Assembly: GCF_963678635.1 (NCBI RefSeq)
Contig: NC_087065.1
Coordinates: 71,311,345-71,375,344 of the forward strand
DNA from: Symsagittifera roscoffensis
Lineage: Eukaryota > Xenacoelomorpha > Acoela > Convolutidae
Reading direction: 5' to 3'
DNA length: 64,000 bases
Shown: in pieces, positions 44,121-56,752 of the stretch
Numbering within the stretch: position 1 is the stretch's first letter
How the letters are laid out: every line of letters begins with the position of its first letter
Translations under genes and position numbers: made by a program
The notes under the pieces: generated by a model
What the model was told of the DNA's origin: nothing
The model's database searches: none
What the model saw: the letters and a program-made list of their open reading frames with translations, nothing else

Positions 44121-45169
44121 TACACATTGTTTCGAAACAGACATTTTAACCACTTGCCATTCAAATTTTTTTACCAATGGTTTTAGAAAAATATGATATC
44201 GACAATGTTTTTTTTTAAACAGCACCCCTGAGAAAAACCAACCCTTGTACAAGTCGCAAATTGCATTTCACAGAGTTTTTGCTTCCAATTCATGGCGTCA
44301 AAATCTAGCATTAGAAAATTTTAGCTCAAATTTCTAGTGATTCTTATTTCGTTAAGTAAATTTTTGACGCGAGAACTTACTTAATTGTAAAGGTAGGAAA
44401 CTATCGTTTGAAGAAAAAATCAAAATGATGGCTAATTCTTTTATGCACTTCGCGCTAGGAGTAGGAATAGTTTGTGCTCACAAAATAAATAAAACAAGCT
44501 TCTTTTCCAAGATTTGTAATCAAAACAATCATAGTAGAGGACAATTGCGGTGATAAAACGCTCTGTACGACTTGAAAAAATTGAAAAATAGCAGGTTTTT
44601 CTTTTTTTTTGAACTTCCTTCGAAACTTTTTTGAAGAATTGTTTAGGAAAAATTTACATAAATCAATAGTTGGATACTTCCAATAAAAGCTGATCTTAGA
44701 TAGAACGACTAAATTAAATATAATTTGCACAAAAACAATTCTGGCGAGGCGTTGCTTAGGGAAAACACAGAAAACAATTGCATAACTTTTCAACAGTTTG
44801 AAGAGCTACTTTTTACGACTTATAAAAAAGTGAGGAAGTTATTTGTTTTGAATATAATCAGAACAACAAGAGTAGAAGTTTCTAAAAAGTCGTTGATGTG
44901 GTAACTACGCATACAAACTTAGGCAGACACTAAGCAATCCACGAAAAAACTTTCTTAGTGGTTAAGAAAAAACAATTCTTGGCGGGTCCTGAAAAGCGGA
45001 CCCATGTTGCCTTAATTATGGTCTATAATACTTCACCGAACACGCAAAGTAAAAAGTTGGATTTTAAGTCGGTAATATGTTAGGTAATGTTTTTGTTAGC
45101 AATAGGCAAAATAGGCATCTTTTCAAAATTTTGTAAATCAAATAGAAGGCAACTGAATTGAAAAGGTGC

Positions 45170-46530
45170 TTTCACACAAAAATTTATGAACCTCGAAAAA
45201 GTCAGAAACGGAATTTTTTTTTACCGTTTTTTGAAATTTTTCGACATATCGAAAACCAACCCCAAAGCTGCCTTTTGATTTGAATCATAAAAAGGGATTT
45301 TGAAAACCTCCCCTGCATAAGCTGTACACTCAGTTTCTTTACACGAAAAGCTATGACCGTAGAAAAAAAGAAAAACCGTGAATTTTTGACCGTTTTCGGA
45401 AAGTTTTTGACTTTTCTCAAAAACTAACCTTATCCAAGCTTTTAATTTGAATCAAAGGACGATTTTTGAGAACCTCTCCCGCAAAAACTGCTACGCCCAA
45501 ATTTTGCTTCACAAAAAGTTATGACCCTCATTGTGATTTTTTTACCATTCTTTCAAACTTAATGGCCTTTTTGAAAAACTACTCTCACAAATCTGAAAAT
45601 TTAGGTTCAATGTAGAGTATAAGAAGTTGGAAAGTTTTTTGAATAAGCGGCTACGCCCAATTTGTTTACACGAAAATTTATGGTCTTTGTAAAAAGCAAA
45701 TTTTTGTTGTTTTTTTAACCGTTTTTAGAACTTTTTAATCGAAAGCTTAATCGAAAGTTTTTATCGAAAGCTACGCTTCCAAATCTGAGATTTCTGTTTC
45801 AAAAAGACGAGTTGTAAGATGCTCCCCTGCATAATCGATGCCCAATTTTTTTACAAAAAAAATTGTAACCCTGGATTTTTTTTTATTTGTTGAGAGTTTT
45901 TCGAAAATTTTTAACTTTCCCAGAAAACTACTCTTTTGAGTCTGAGATTTTGTGTTCAATTAAAAACAAAAACAGGCTGTGAAATACTCCAAAATTGTTT
46001 GCACAAAAAATTATGGCCTTCTGAAAAGTCAAGTTTTAGATTTTGAAAATTTTTGTCATTTTTCGAAAACCACACTCAAATCTGAGATTTCGGGTTTAAA
46101 AAAATGGGTGGATGGAAACTCACCTGTAAAAGCGAAGCAGCTAAGCCCATTTTTCTACACAGAAAGTTACGGTCTTCAAAAAAATTTTTGAAATTTTTCA
46201 TCGTTTTTTCAACGAAAAGTACCCTTCTCTCTAAATCTAAAACGTTTTTATCGAAAAAAACACTGCCAAAACCTAAATTAGGGATCAATGGAAGAAAAAG
46301 GTTGAGAAAAAAGCTCCCCTGTAGAAGCAAGCGGCTACGTTCAAAGTTTCCAAAAAAATATTGAAACCTCAGAATGATTATTTGATTTCCAGTCCGATGT
46401 TTTGAAACTTTTTTCCATTTTCCGAAAACTGTCGAGCCGAGTCTAGTATTAGGGGTTTAATGGAGGCAACAGATTTTATCAAGAGTCTAATATCAAGTGT
46501 TTAATGGAGGCTACGCCTTAAAGTTACCAT
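45170..46530. repeat. Degenerate 120-180-bp monomers inside the long units
   Basis: Within unit 1 the words AATCTGAGATTT, GGCTACGCCCAATTTT, TTTACACGAAAA and TTATGACCCTC recur in the same order about seven to eight times with indels, so the long units are themselves built from an old tandem repeat. The same monomers are at 48,580-49,690 and 53,175-54,270, and single diverged ones lie in the DHHC intron (39,700-40,230) and near 62,650-62,900. Confidence 0.75.
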
Positions 46531-46681
46531 GAAAATTGTTAAGTTTGGGGAAATTTTCAAACTCTCAAAAACATTAATTTTCATTTTATTAGAGAAACAA
46601 CTAAGGCTTTGGATGAAACCCACTTCTTGAAATTGCATGCATCATCCTGCATCATAACAACAAAAATCAAAAGTTATCCAA

Positions 46682-46906
46682 CAAGTACCCCTTAGCTGGC
46701 CCTTAGTTTTTTTTTTGAATGGCCGCTGTTTGAAAATTCTAGTGCAGTTGTTGGAAACACACATTTTTAGACCCGGACTAAAGTCTATGCATGGTTTCAT
46801 AGACTTTATTCCGGGTCTAAAAACGTCTGTTTTCAATAAATTCACTAGAACTTTCAAACAGCGGCCATTCAAAAAAAATAACTAAGGGCCAGCTAAGGGG
46901 TACTTG
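46682..46906. repeat. 225-bp hairpin (foldback MITE-like), array unit 1
   Basis: Starts CAAGTACCCCTTAGCTGGCC and ends with the exact complement GGCCAGCTAAGGGGTACTTG. The arms stay paired through GAATGGCCGCTGTTTGAAA and TAGACCCGGA to a centre near ATGCATGG. Copies lie at 49,989-50,215, 51,278-51,502, 54,573-54,799 and 55,862-56,088, one per unit. Non-coding; the transcript would fold into a stable stem. Confidence 0.85.
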
Positions 46907-49900
46907 AATGAAAACTTCATAGAGGGCAAATTTGATCAGAAAAATTACGGAGATCTCTGACTGTAAAACTTGTTTAAATTTCGAAGTAAACGCCGAAAAA
47001 AAAATAGTTCGAAATCATCCTTGGAAACAAACTTGCTAGGATTAAAAATGCGAATTCACGTTCAATTTTGTTTACTAGTGTCTGAACACATTTGTTCTTC
47101 ACATTTTAGTCCAAAATGTCTGAAATTTACCGATAGAACAAATCAAAATCAAACTGAAAATTAAAAATTTGTAAGGTGAGGAGAGAAGGTAGGAAAAAAC
47201 TGAGCGATTGAAGGCGTATGCGTGGGGCGCAAAAGCCCGTGAGGCGACAATTCATCGCAAGCGACGACTGGTTGCAAGCTACTATTCGCAGCTATTTAAA
47301 AAGGGAACAATTGGCACAAACCGTCAATTTGTAGCAAGAAACAATAAGCAGCACGATTAATCGCTAATTGGGGGAATTAGAAAACAGTGCGATTTAATTA
47401 AATACACATTTGTGTAAATACACAAATTTGTGTAAGTTTTGTGTACAAATTTATGTAAATACACATTGTTTCGAAACAGACATTTTAACCACTTGCCATT
47501 CAAATTTTTTTACCAATGATTTTAGAAAAATATGATATCGACAATGTTTTTTGTAAACAGCACCCCTGAGAAAAACCACCCCTTGTACAAGTCGCAAATT
47601 ACATTTCACAGTTTTTTGCTTCCAATTTATGGCGTCAAAATATAGCATTAGACAATTTTAGCTCAAATTTCTAGTGATTCTTATTTCGTTAAGTAAATTT
47701 TTGATGCGAGAACTTACTTAATTGTAAGGGTAGGAAACTATCGTTTGAAGAAAAAATCAAAATGATGGCTAATTCTATTATGCACTTCGCGCTAGGAGTA
47801 GGAATAGTTTCTGCTCACAAAATAAATAAAACAAGCTTCTTTTCAAAGATTTGTAATCAAAACAAATATAGTAGAGGACACTTGCGGTGATAAAACGCTC
47901 TGTACGACTTGAAAAAATTTAAAAAGTGCAGGTTTTTTTTTTTGAACTTCCTTTGGACCTTTTTTGAAGAATTGTTTAAGAAAAATTTACATAAATCAAT
48001 ATTTGGGTACTTCCAATAAAAGCTGATCTTAGATAGAACGACTAAACTAAATACAATTTGCACAAAAACAATTCTGGCCAGGCGTTGTTTATGGAAAACA
48101 CAGAAAACAAAAGCATAACTTTTCAACAGTTTGAAGTCATATGGTCATAAATGAGGACAGCATAACATACGGGCGCTAAGAGCTACTTTTTACGACTTAT
48201 AAATAAGTTAGGAGGTTATTTGTTTTAAATATAATCAGAACAACAAGAGTAAAAGTTTCTAAAAAGTTTTCTGTGGTAACTACGCATACAAACTTAGGCA
48301 GACACTAAGCAATCCAAAAAAAAATTACTCAACAGCGAAAAAACTTTGTTAGTGGTTAAGAAAAAACAATTCTTGGCGGGTCCTGAAAAGCGGACCCATG
48401 TTGCCTTAATTATGGTCTATAATACTTCACCGAACACGCAAAGTAAAAAGTTGGATTTTAAGTCAGTAATAAGTTAGGTAATGTTTTTGTTAGCAATAGG
48501 CAAAATAGGCATCTTTTGAAAATTTTATAAATCAAAATAGAAGGCAACTGAATTGAAAAGGTGCTTTCACACAAAAACTGATGAACCTCGAAAAAGTCAA
48601 AAACGGATTTTTTTTTACCGTTTTTTGAAATTTTTTGACATATCGAAAACCAACCCCAAAGCTGCCTTTTGATTTCAATCAAAAAAAGGGATTTTGAAAA
48701 CCTCCCATGCATAAGCTGTACGCTCAGTTTTCTCAAAAACTAACCTTATCCAAGTTTTTAATTTCAATCAAAGGTCGATTTTTGAGATCCTCTCCCGCAA
48801 AAACTGCTACGCCCAAATTTTGCTTCACAAAAAGTTATGACCCTCAGAAAAGTCAAAGCTGTGATTTTTTGACCATTCTTTCAAACTTAATGGCCTTTTT
48901 GAAAAACTACTCTCACAAATCTGAGAATTTAGGTTCAATGTAGAGTATAAGAAGTTGGAAAGTATTTTGAATAAGCGGCTACGCTCAATTTTTTTACACG
49001 AAAATTTATGGTCTTTGTAAAAAAAACAAATTTTTGTTGTTTTTTTAACCGTTTTTAGAACTTTTTAATCGAAAGCTTAATTGAAAGATTCTATCGAAAG
49101 CTACGCTTCCAAATCTGAGATTTTTGTTTCAAAAAGACGAGTTGTAAGATGCTCCCCTGCACAATCGATGCCCAATTTTTTTACAAAAAAAATTGTAACC
49201 TTGGAAAATATCATTTTTTTTATTTGTTGAGTTTTTCGAAAATTTTTGACTTTCCCAGAAAACTACTCTTTCGAGTCTTAAATTTTGTGTTCAATCAAAA
49301 ACAAAAACAGGCTGTGAAATACTCTCAAAATTGTTTGCACAAAAAATTATGGCCTTCTGAAAAATCAAGTTTTAGATTTTGAAATTTTTTGTTATTTTTC
49401 GAAAACCACACTCAAATCTCAGATTTCGGGTTTAATAAAAAATGGGTGGATGGAAACTCACCTGTAAAAGTGAAGCGGCTAAGCCAATTTTTCTACAGAG
49501 AAAGTTACGGTCTTCAAAAAAATCTTTTGAATTTTTTCATCGTTTTTTCAACGAAAAGTACCCTTCTCTCTAAATCTAAAACGTTTTATCGAAAAATACA
49601 CTGCCAAAACCTAAATTAGGGATCAATGGAAGAAAAAGGTTAAGAAAAAGCTCCCCTGTAGAAGCAAGCGGCTACGTTCAAAGTTTCCAAAAAAATATTG
49701 AAACCTCAGAATGATTTTTTCCATTTTCCGCAAACTGTCGAGCCGAGTCTAGTATTAGGGGTTTAATGGAGGCAACAGATTTTATCAAGAGTCTAATATC
49801 AAGTGTTTAATGGAGGCTACGCCTTAAAGTTACCATGAAAATTGTTAAGTTTGGGGAAATTTTCAAACTCTCAAAAAACATTAATTTTCATTTTATTAGA

Positions 49901-52900
49901 GAAACAACTAAGGCTTTGGATGAAACCCACTTCTTGAAATTGCATGCATCATCCTGCATCATAACAACAAAAATCAAAAGTTATCCAACAAGTACCCCTT
50001 AGCTGGCCCTTAGTTATTTTTTTTTGAATGGCCGCTGTTTGAAAATTCTAGTGCAGTTGTTGAAAACACACATTTTTAGACCCGGACTAAAGTCTATGCA
50101 TGGTTTCATAGACTTTATTCCGGGTCTAAAAACGTCTGTTTTCAATAAATTCACTAGAACTTTCAAACCGCGGCCATTCAAAAAAAATAACTAAGGGCCA
50201 GCTAAGGGGTACTTGAATGAAAACTTCATAGAGGGCAGATTTGATCAGAAAAATTACGGAGATCTCTGACTGTAAAACTTGTTTAAATTTCGAAGTAAAC
50301 GCCGAAAAAAAAATAGTTCGAAATCATCCTTGGAAACAAACTTGCTAGGATTAAAAATGCGAATTCACGTTCAATTTTGTTTACTAGTGTCTGAACACAT
50401 TTGTTCTTCACATTTTAGTCCAAAATGTCTGAAATTTACCGATAGAACAAATCAAAATCAAACTGAAAATTAAAAATTTGTAAGGTGAGGAGAGAAGGTT
50501 GGAAAAAACCGAGCGATTGAAGGCGTATGCGTGGGGCGCAAAAAGCCCGTGAGGCGACAATTCATCGCAAGCGACGACTGGTTGCAAGCTACTATTCGCA
50601 GCTATTTAAAAAGGGAACAATTGGCACAAACCGTCAATTTGTAGCAAGAAACAATAAGCAGCACGATTAATCGCTAATTGGGGGAATTAGAAAACAGTGC
50701 GATTTAATTAAATACACATTTGTGTAAATACACAAATTTGTGTAAGTTTTGTGTACAAATTTATGTAAATACACATTGTTTCGAAACAGACATTTTAACC
50801 ACTTGCCATTCAAATTTTTTTACCAATGATTTTAGAAAAATATGATATCGACAATGTTTTTTGTAAACAGCAACCCTGAGAAAAACCACCCCTTGTACAA
50901 GTCGCAAATTGCATTTCACAGTTTTTTGCTTCCAATTTATGGCGTCAAAATATAGCATTAGACAATTTCAAAGTTTCCAAAAAAATATTGAAACCTCAGA
51001 ATGATTTTTTCCATTTTCCGCAAACTGTCGAGCCGAGTCTAGTATTAGGGGTTTAATGGAGGCAACAGATTTTATCAAGAGTCTAATATCAAGTGTTTAA
51101 TGGAGGCTACGCCTTAAAGTTACCATGAAAATTGTTAAGTTTGGGGAAATTTTCAAACTCTCAAAAACATTAATTTTCATTTTATTAGAGAAACAACTAA
51201 GGCTTTGGATGAAACCCACTTCTTGAAATTGCATGCATCATCCTGCATCATAACAACAAAAATCAAAAGTTATCCAGCAAGTACCCCTTAGCTGGCCCTT
51301 AGTTTTTTTTTTGAATGGCCGCTGTTTGAAAATTCTAGTGCAGTTGTTGGAAACACACATTTTTAGACCCGGACTAAAGTCTATGCATGGTTTCATAGAC
51401 TTTATTCCGGGTCTAAAAACGTCTGTTTTCAATAAATTCACTAGAATTTTCAAACAGCGGCCATTCAAAAAAAATAACTAAGGTCCAGCTAAGGGGTACT
51501 TGAATGAAAACTTCATAGAGGGCAAATTTGATCAGAAAAATTACGGAGATCTCTGACTGTAAAACTTGTTTAAATTTCGAAGTAAACGCCGAAAAAAAAA
51601 TAGTTCGAAATCATCCTTGGAAACAAACTTGCTAGGATTAAAAATGCAAATTCACGTTCAATTTTGTTTACTAGTGTCTGAACACATTTGTTCTTCACAT
51701 TTTAGTCCAAAATGTCTGAAATTTACCGATAGAACAAATCAAAATCAAACTGAAAATTAAAAATTTGTAAGGTGAGGAGAGAAGGTAGGAAAAAACTGAG
51801 CGATTGAAGGCGTATGCGTGGGGCGCAAAAGCCCGTGAGGCGACAATTCGTCGCAAGCGACGACTGGTTGCAAGCTACTATTCGCAGCTATTTAAAAAGG
51901 GAACAATTGGCACAAACCGTCAATTTGTAGCAAGAAACAATAAGCAGCACGATTAATCGCTAATTGGGGGAATTAGAAAACAGTGCGATTTAATTAAATA
52001 CACATTTGTGTAAATACACAAATTTGTGTAAGTTTTGTGTACAAATTTATGTAAATACACATTGTTTCGAAACAGACATTTTAACCACTTGCCATTCAAA
52101 TTTTTTTACCAATGATTTTAGAAAAATATGATATCGACAATGTTTTTTGTAAACAGCACCCCTGAGAAAAACCACCCCTTGTACAAGTCGCAAATTACAT
52201 TTCACAGTTTTTTGCTTCCAATTTATGGCGTCAAAATATAGCATTAGACAATGTTAGCTCAAATTTCTAGTGATTCTTATTTCGTTAAGTAAATTTTTGA
52301 TGCGAGAACTTACTTAATTGTAAGGGTAGGAAACTATCGTTTGAAGAAAAAATCAAAATGATGGCTAATTCTATTATGCACTTCGCGCTAGGAGTAGGAA
52401 TAGTTTCTGCTCACAAAATAAATAAAACAAGCTTCTTTTCAAAGATTTGTAATCAAAACAAATATAGTAGAGGACACTTGCGGTGATAAAACGCTCTGTA
52501 CGACTTGAAAAAATTTAAAAAGTGCAGGTTTTTTTTTGAACTTCCTTTGGACCTTTTTTGAAGAATTGTTTAAGAAAAATTTACATAAATCAATATTTGG
52601 GTACTTCCAATAAAAGCTGATCTTAGATAGAACGACTAAACTAAATACAATTTGCACAAAAACAATTCTGGCCAGGCGTTGTTTATGGAAAACACAGAAA
52701 ACAAAAGCATAACTTTTCAACAGTTTGAAGTCATATGGTCATAAATGAGGACAGCATAACATACGGGCGCTAAGAGCTACTTTTTACGACTTATAAATAA
52801 GTTAGGAGGTTATTTGTTTTAAATATAATCAGAACAACAAGAGTAAAAGTTTCTAAAAAGTTTTCTGATGTGGTAACTACGCATACAAACTTAGGCAGAC

Positions 52901-55900
52901 ACTAAGCAATCCAAAAAAAAATTACTCAACAGCGAAAAAACTTTGTTAGTGGTTAAGAAAAAACAATTCTTGGCGGGTCCTGAAAAGCGGACCCATGTTG
53001 CCTTAATTATGGTCTATAATACTTCACCGAACACGCAAAGTAAAAAGTTGGATTTTAAGTCAGTAATAAGTTAGGTAATGTTTTTGTTAGCAATAGGCAA
53101 GATAGGCATCTTTTGAAAATTTTATAAATCAAAATAGAAGGCAACTGAATTGAAAAGGTGCTTTCACACAAAAACTGATGAACCTCGAAAAAGTCAAAAA
53201 CGGAATTTTTTTTACCGTTTTTTGAAATTTTTTGACATATCGAAAACCAACCCCAAAGCTGCCTTTTGATTTCAATCAAAAAAAGGGATTTTGAAAACCT
53301 CCCATGCATAAGCTGTACGCTCAGTTTTCTCAAAAACTAACCTTATCCAAGTTTTTAATTTCAATCAAAGGTCGATTTTTGAGATCCTCTCCCGCAAAAA
53401 CTGCTACGCCCAAATTTTGCTTCACAAAAAGTTATGACCCTCAGAAAAGTCAAAGCTGTGATTTTTTGACCATTCTTTCAAACTTAATGGCCTTTTTGAA
53501 AAACTACCCTCACAAATCTGAGAATTTAGGTTCAATGTAGAGTATAAGAAATTGGAAAGTATTTTGAATAAGCGGCTACGCTCAATTTTTTTACACGAAA
53601 ACTTATGGTCTTTGTAAAAAACAAATTTTTGTTGTTTTTTTAACCGTTTTTAGAACTTTTTAATCGAAAGCTTAATTGAAAGATTCTATCGAAAGCTACG
53701 CTTCCAAATCTGAGATTTCTGTTTCAAAAAGACGAGTTGTACTGCACAATCGATGCCCAATTTTTTTACAAAAAAAATTGTAACCTTGGAAAATATCATT
53801 TTTTTTATTTGTTGAGTTTTTCGAAAATTTTTGACTTTCCCAGAAAACTACTCTTTCGAGTCTTAAATTTTGTGTTCAATCAAAAACAAAAACAGGCTGT
53901 GAAATACTCTCAAAATTGTTTGCACAAAAAATTATGGCCTTCTGAAAAATCAAATTTTAGATTTTGAAATTTTTTGTTATTTTTCGAAAACCACACTCAA
54001 ATCTCAGATTTCGGGTTTAATAAAAAATGGGTGGATGGAAACTCACCTGTAAAAGTGAAGCGGCTAAGCCAATTTTTCTACAGAGAAAGTTACGGTCTTC
54101 AAAAAAATCTTTTGAATTTTTTCATCGTTTTTTCAACGAAAAGTACCCTTCTCTCTAAATCTAAAACGTTTTATCGAAAAATACACTGCCAAAACCTAAA
54201 TTAGGGATCAATGGAAGAAAAAGGTTAAGAAAAAGCTCCCCTGTAGAAGCAAGCGGCTACGTTCAAAGTTTCCAAAAAAATATTGAAACCTCAGAATGAT
54301 TTTTTCCATTTTCCGCAAACTGTCGAGCCGAGTCTAGTATTAGGGGTTTAATGGAGGCAACAGATTTTATCAAGAGTCTAATATCAAGTGTTTAATGGAG
54401 GCTACGCCTTAAAGTTACCATGAAAATTGTTAAGTTTGGGGAAATTTTCAAACTCTCAAAAACATTAATTTTCATTTTATTAGAGAAACAACTAAGGCTT
54501 TGGATGAAACCCACTTCTTGAAATTGCATGCATCATCCTGCATCATAACAACAAAAATCAAAAGTTATCCAACAAGTACCCCTTAGCTGGCCCTTAGTTA
54601 TTTTTTTTTGAATGGCCGCTGTTTGAAAATTCTAGTGCAGTTGTTGAAAACACACATTTTTAGACCCGGACTAAAGTCTATGCATGGTTTCATAGACTTT
54701 ATTCCGGGTCTAAAAACGTCTGTTTTCATTAAATTCACTAGAACTTTCAAACAGCGGCCATTCAAAAAAAATAACTAAGGGCCAGCTAAGGGGTACTTGA
54801 ATGAAAACTTCATAGAGGGCAGATTTGATCAGAAAAATTACGGAGATCTCTGACTGTAAAACATGTTTAAATTTCGAAGTAAACGCCGAAAAAAAAATAG
54901 TTCGAAATCATCCTTGGAAACAAACTTGCTAGGATTAAAAATGCGAATTCACGTTCAATTTTGTTTACTAGTGTCTGAACACATTTGTTCTTCACATTTT
55001 AGTCCAAAATGTCTGAAATTTACCGATAGAACAAATCAAAATCAAACTGAAAATTAAAAATTTGTAAGGTGAGGAGAGAAGGTTGGAAAAAACCGAGCGA
55101 TTGAAGGCGTATGCGTGGGGCGCAAAAAGCCCGTGAGGCGACAATTCATCGCAAGCGACGACTGGTTGCAAGCTACTATTCGCAGCTATTTAAAAAGGGA
55201 ACAATTGGCACAAACCGTCAATTTGTAGCAAGAAACAATAAGCAGCACGATTAATCGCTAATTGGGGGAATTAGAAAACAGTGCGATTTAATTAAATACA
55301 CATTTGTGTAAATACACAAATTTGTGTAAGTTTTGTGTACAAATTTATGTAAATACACATTGTTTCGAAACAGACATTTTAACCACTTGCCATTCAAATT
55401 TTTTTACCAATGATTTTAGAAAAATATGATATCGACAATGTTTTTTGTAAACAGCAACCCTGAGAAAAACCACCCCTTGTACAAGTCGCAAATTGCATTT
55501 CACAGTTTTTTGCTTCCAATTTATGGCGTCAAAATATAGCATTAGACAATTTCAAAGTTTCCAAAAAAATATTGAAACCTCAGAATGATTTTTTCCATTT
55601 TCCGCAAACTGTCGAGCCGAGTCTAGTATTAGGGGTTTAATGGAGGCAACAGATTTTATCAAGAGTCTAATATCAAGTGTTTAATGGAGGCTACGCCTTA
55701 AAGTTACCATGAAAATTGTTAAGTTTGGGGAATATTTCAAACTCTCATAAACATTAATTTTCTTTTTATTAGAGAAACAACTAAGGCTTTGGATGAAACC
55801 CACTTCTTGAAATTGCATGCATCATCCTGCATCATAACAAAAAAAACCAAAAGTTATCCAACAAGTACCCCTTAGCTGGCCCTTAGTTATTTTTTTTTGA

Positions 55901-56752
55901 ATGGCCGCTGTTTGAAAATTCTAGTGCAGTTGTTGAAAACAGACATTTTTAGACCCGGATTAAAATCTATGCATGGTTTCATAGACTTTATTCCGGGTCT
56001 AAAAATGTCTGTTTTCAATAACTTCACTAGAACTTTCAAACAGCGGCCATTCAAAAAAAATAACTAAGGGCCAGCTAAGGGGTACTTGAATGAAAACTTC
56101 ATAGAGGGCAGATTTGATCAGAAAAATTACGGAGATCTCTGATTGTAAAACTTGTTTAAATTTTGAAGTAAACGCCGAAATAAAGTAGTTCAAAATCATC
56201 CTTGGAAACAAACTTGCTAGGAGTAAAAATGCGAATTCACGTTCAATTTTGTTTACTAGTGTCTGAACACATTTGTTCTTCACATTTTAGTCCAAAATGT
56301 CTGAAATTTACCGATAGAACAAACCAAAATCAAACTGAAAATAAAAAATTTGTAAGGTGAGGAGAGAAGGTTGGAAAAAACCGAGCGTTTGAAGGCGTAT
56401 GCATGGGGCGCAAAAGCCCGTGAGGCGACAATTCGTCGCAAGCGACGACTGGTTGCAAGCGACTATTCGCAGCTATTTAAACAAGGAACAATTGGCACAA
56501 AGCGTCAATTTGTAGCAAGAAACAATAAGCAGCTCGATTGATCGCTAATTGGGGGAATTAGAAAACAGTGCGATTTGAGCAAAAAGTTTTGCAGAAGTTG
56601 CGGGGTGATTTAAAATCAAACGAGCCATCAAAAAGTTTAATTTAGCATCAGTTTTGAAAAAAACACCAAAGTGAACTGAAATTAAAGTAAAGATAAGAGT
56701 ATTTAAACGTTAGTAGCATCTAAGAAAAACTAATTTACCTTAAATTTTGTCA

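Larger units (their letters stand above)
44121..56577. repeat. Satellite-like array with long (3.3 kb) and short (1.29 kb) units
   Basis: The anchor TACACATTGTTTCGAAACAG starts at 44,121, 47,460, 50,770, 52,056 and 55,354, giving units of 3,339, 3,310, 1,286 and 3,298 bp and a last partial unit to 56,577. Units 2 and 4 are nearly identical; unit 1 is more diverged. Short units lack 2.0 kb present in long ones, with the same junction (TTAGACAATTTCAAAGTTTC) at about 50,957 and 55,541, so a 4.59-kb long+short block was duplicated. Repeated small frames (for example FKFRSKRRKKNSSKSSLETN) come from the repetition and show no coding constraint I can see. Each long unit contains a degenerate 170-bp sub-array and a hairpin. 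Confidence 0.92.

Noticed and set aside
46970-55542. Repeated small proteins starting FKFRSKRRKKNS (plus) and LYFDAINWKQK (minus) in four or more copies
   Set aside because: They recur only because the satellite units recur; the same frames carry no start context, domain or sign of selection, and the first minus copy has phase-breaking changes.
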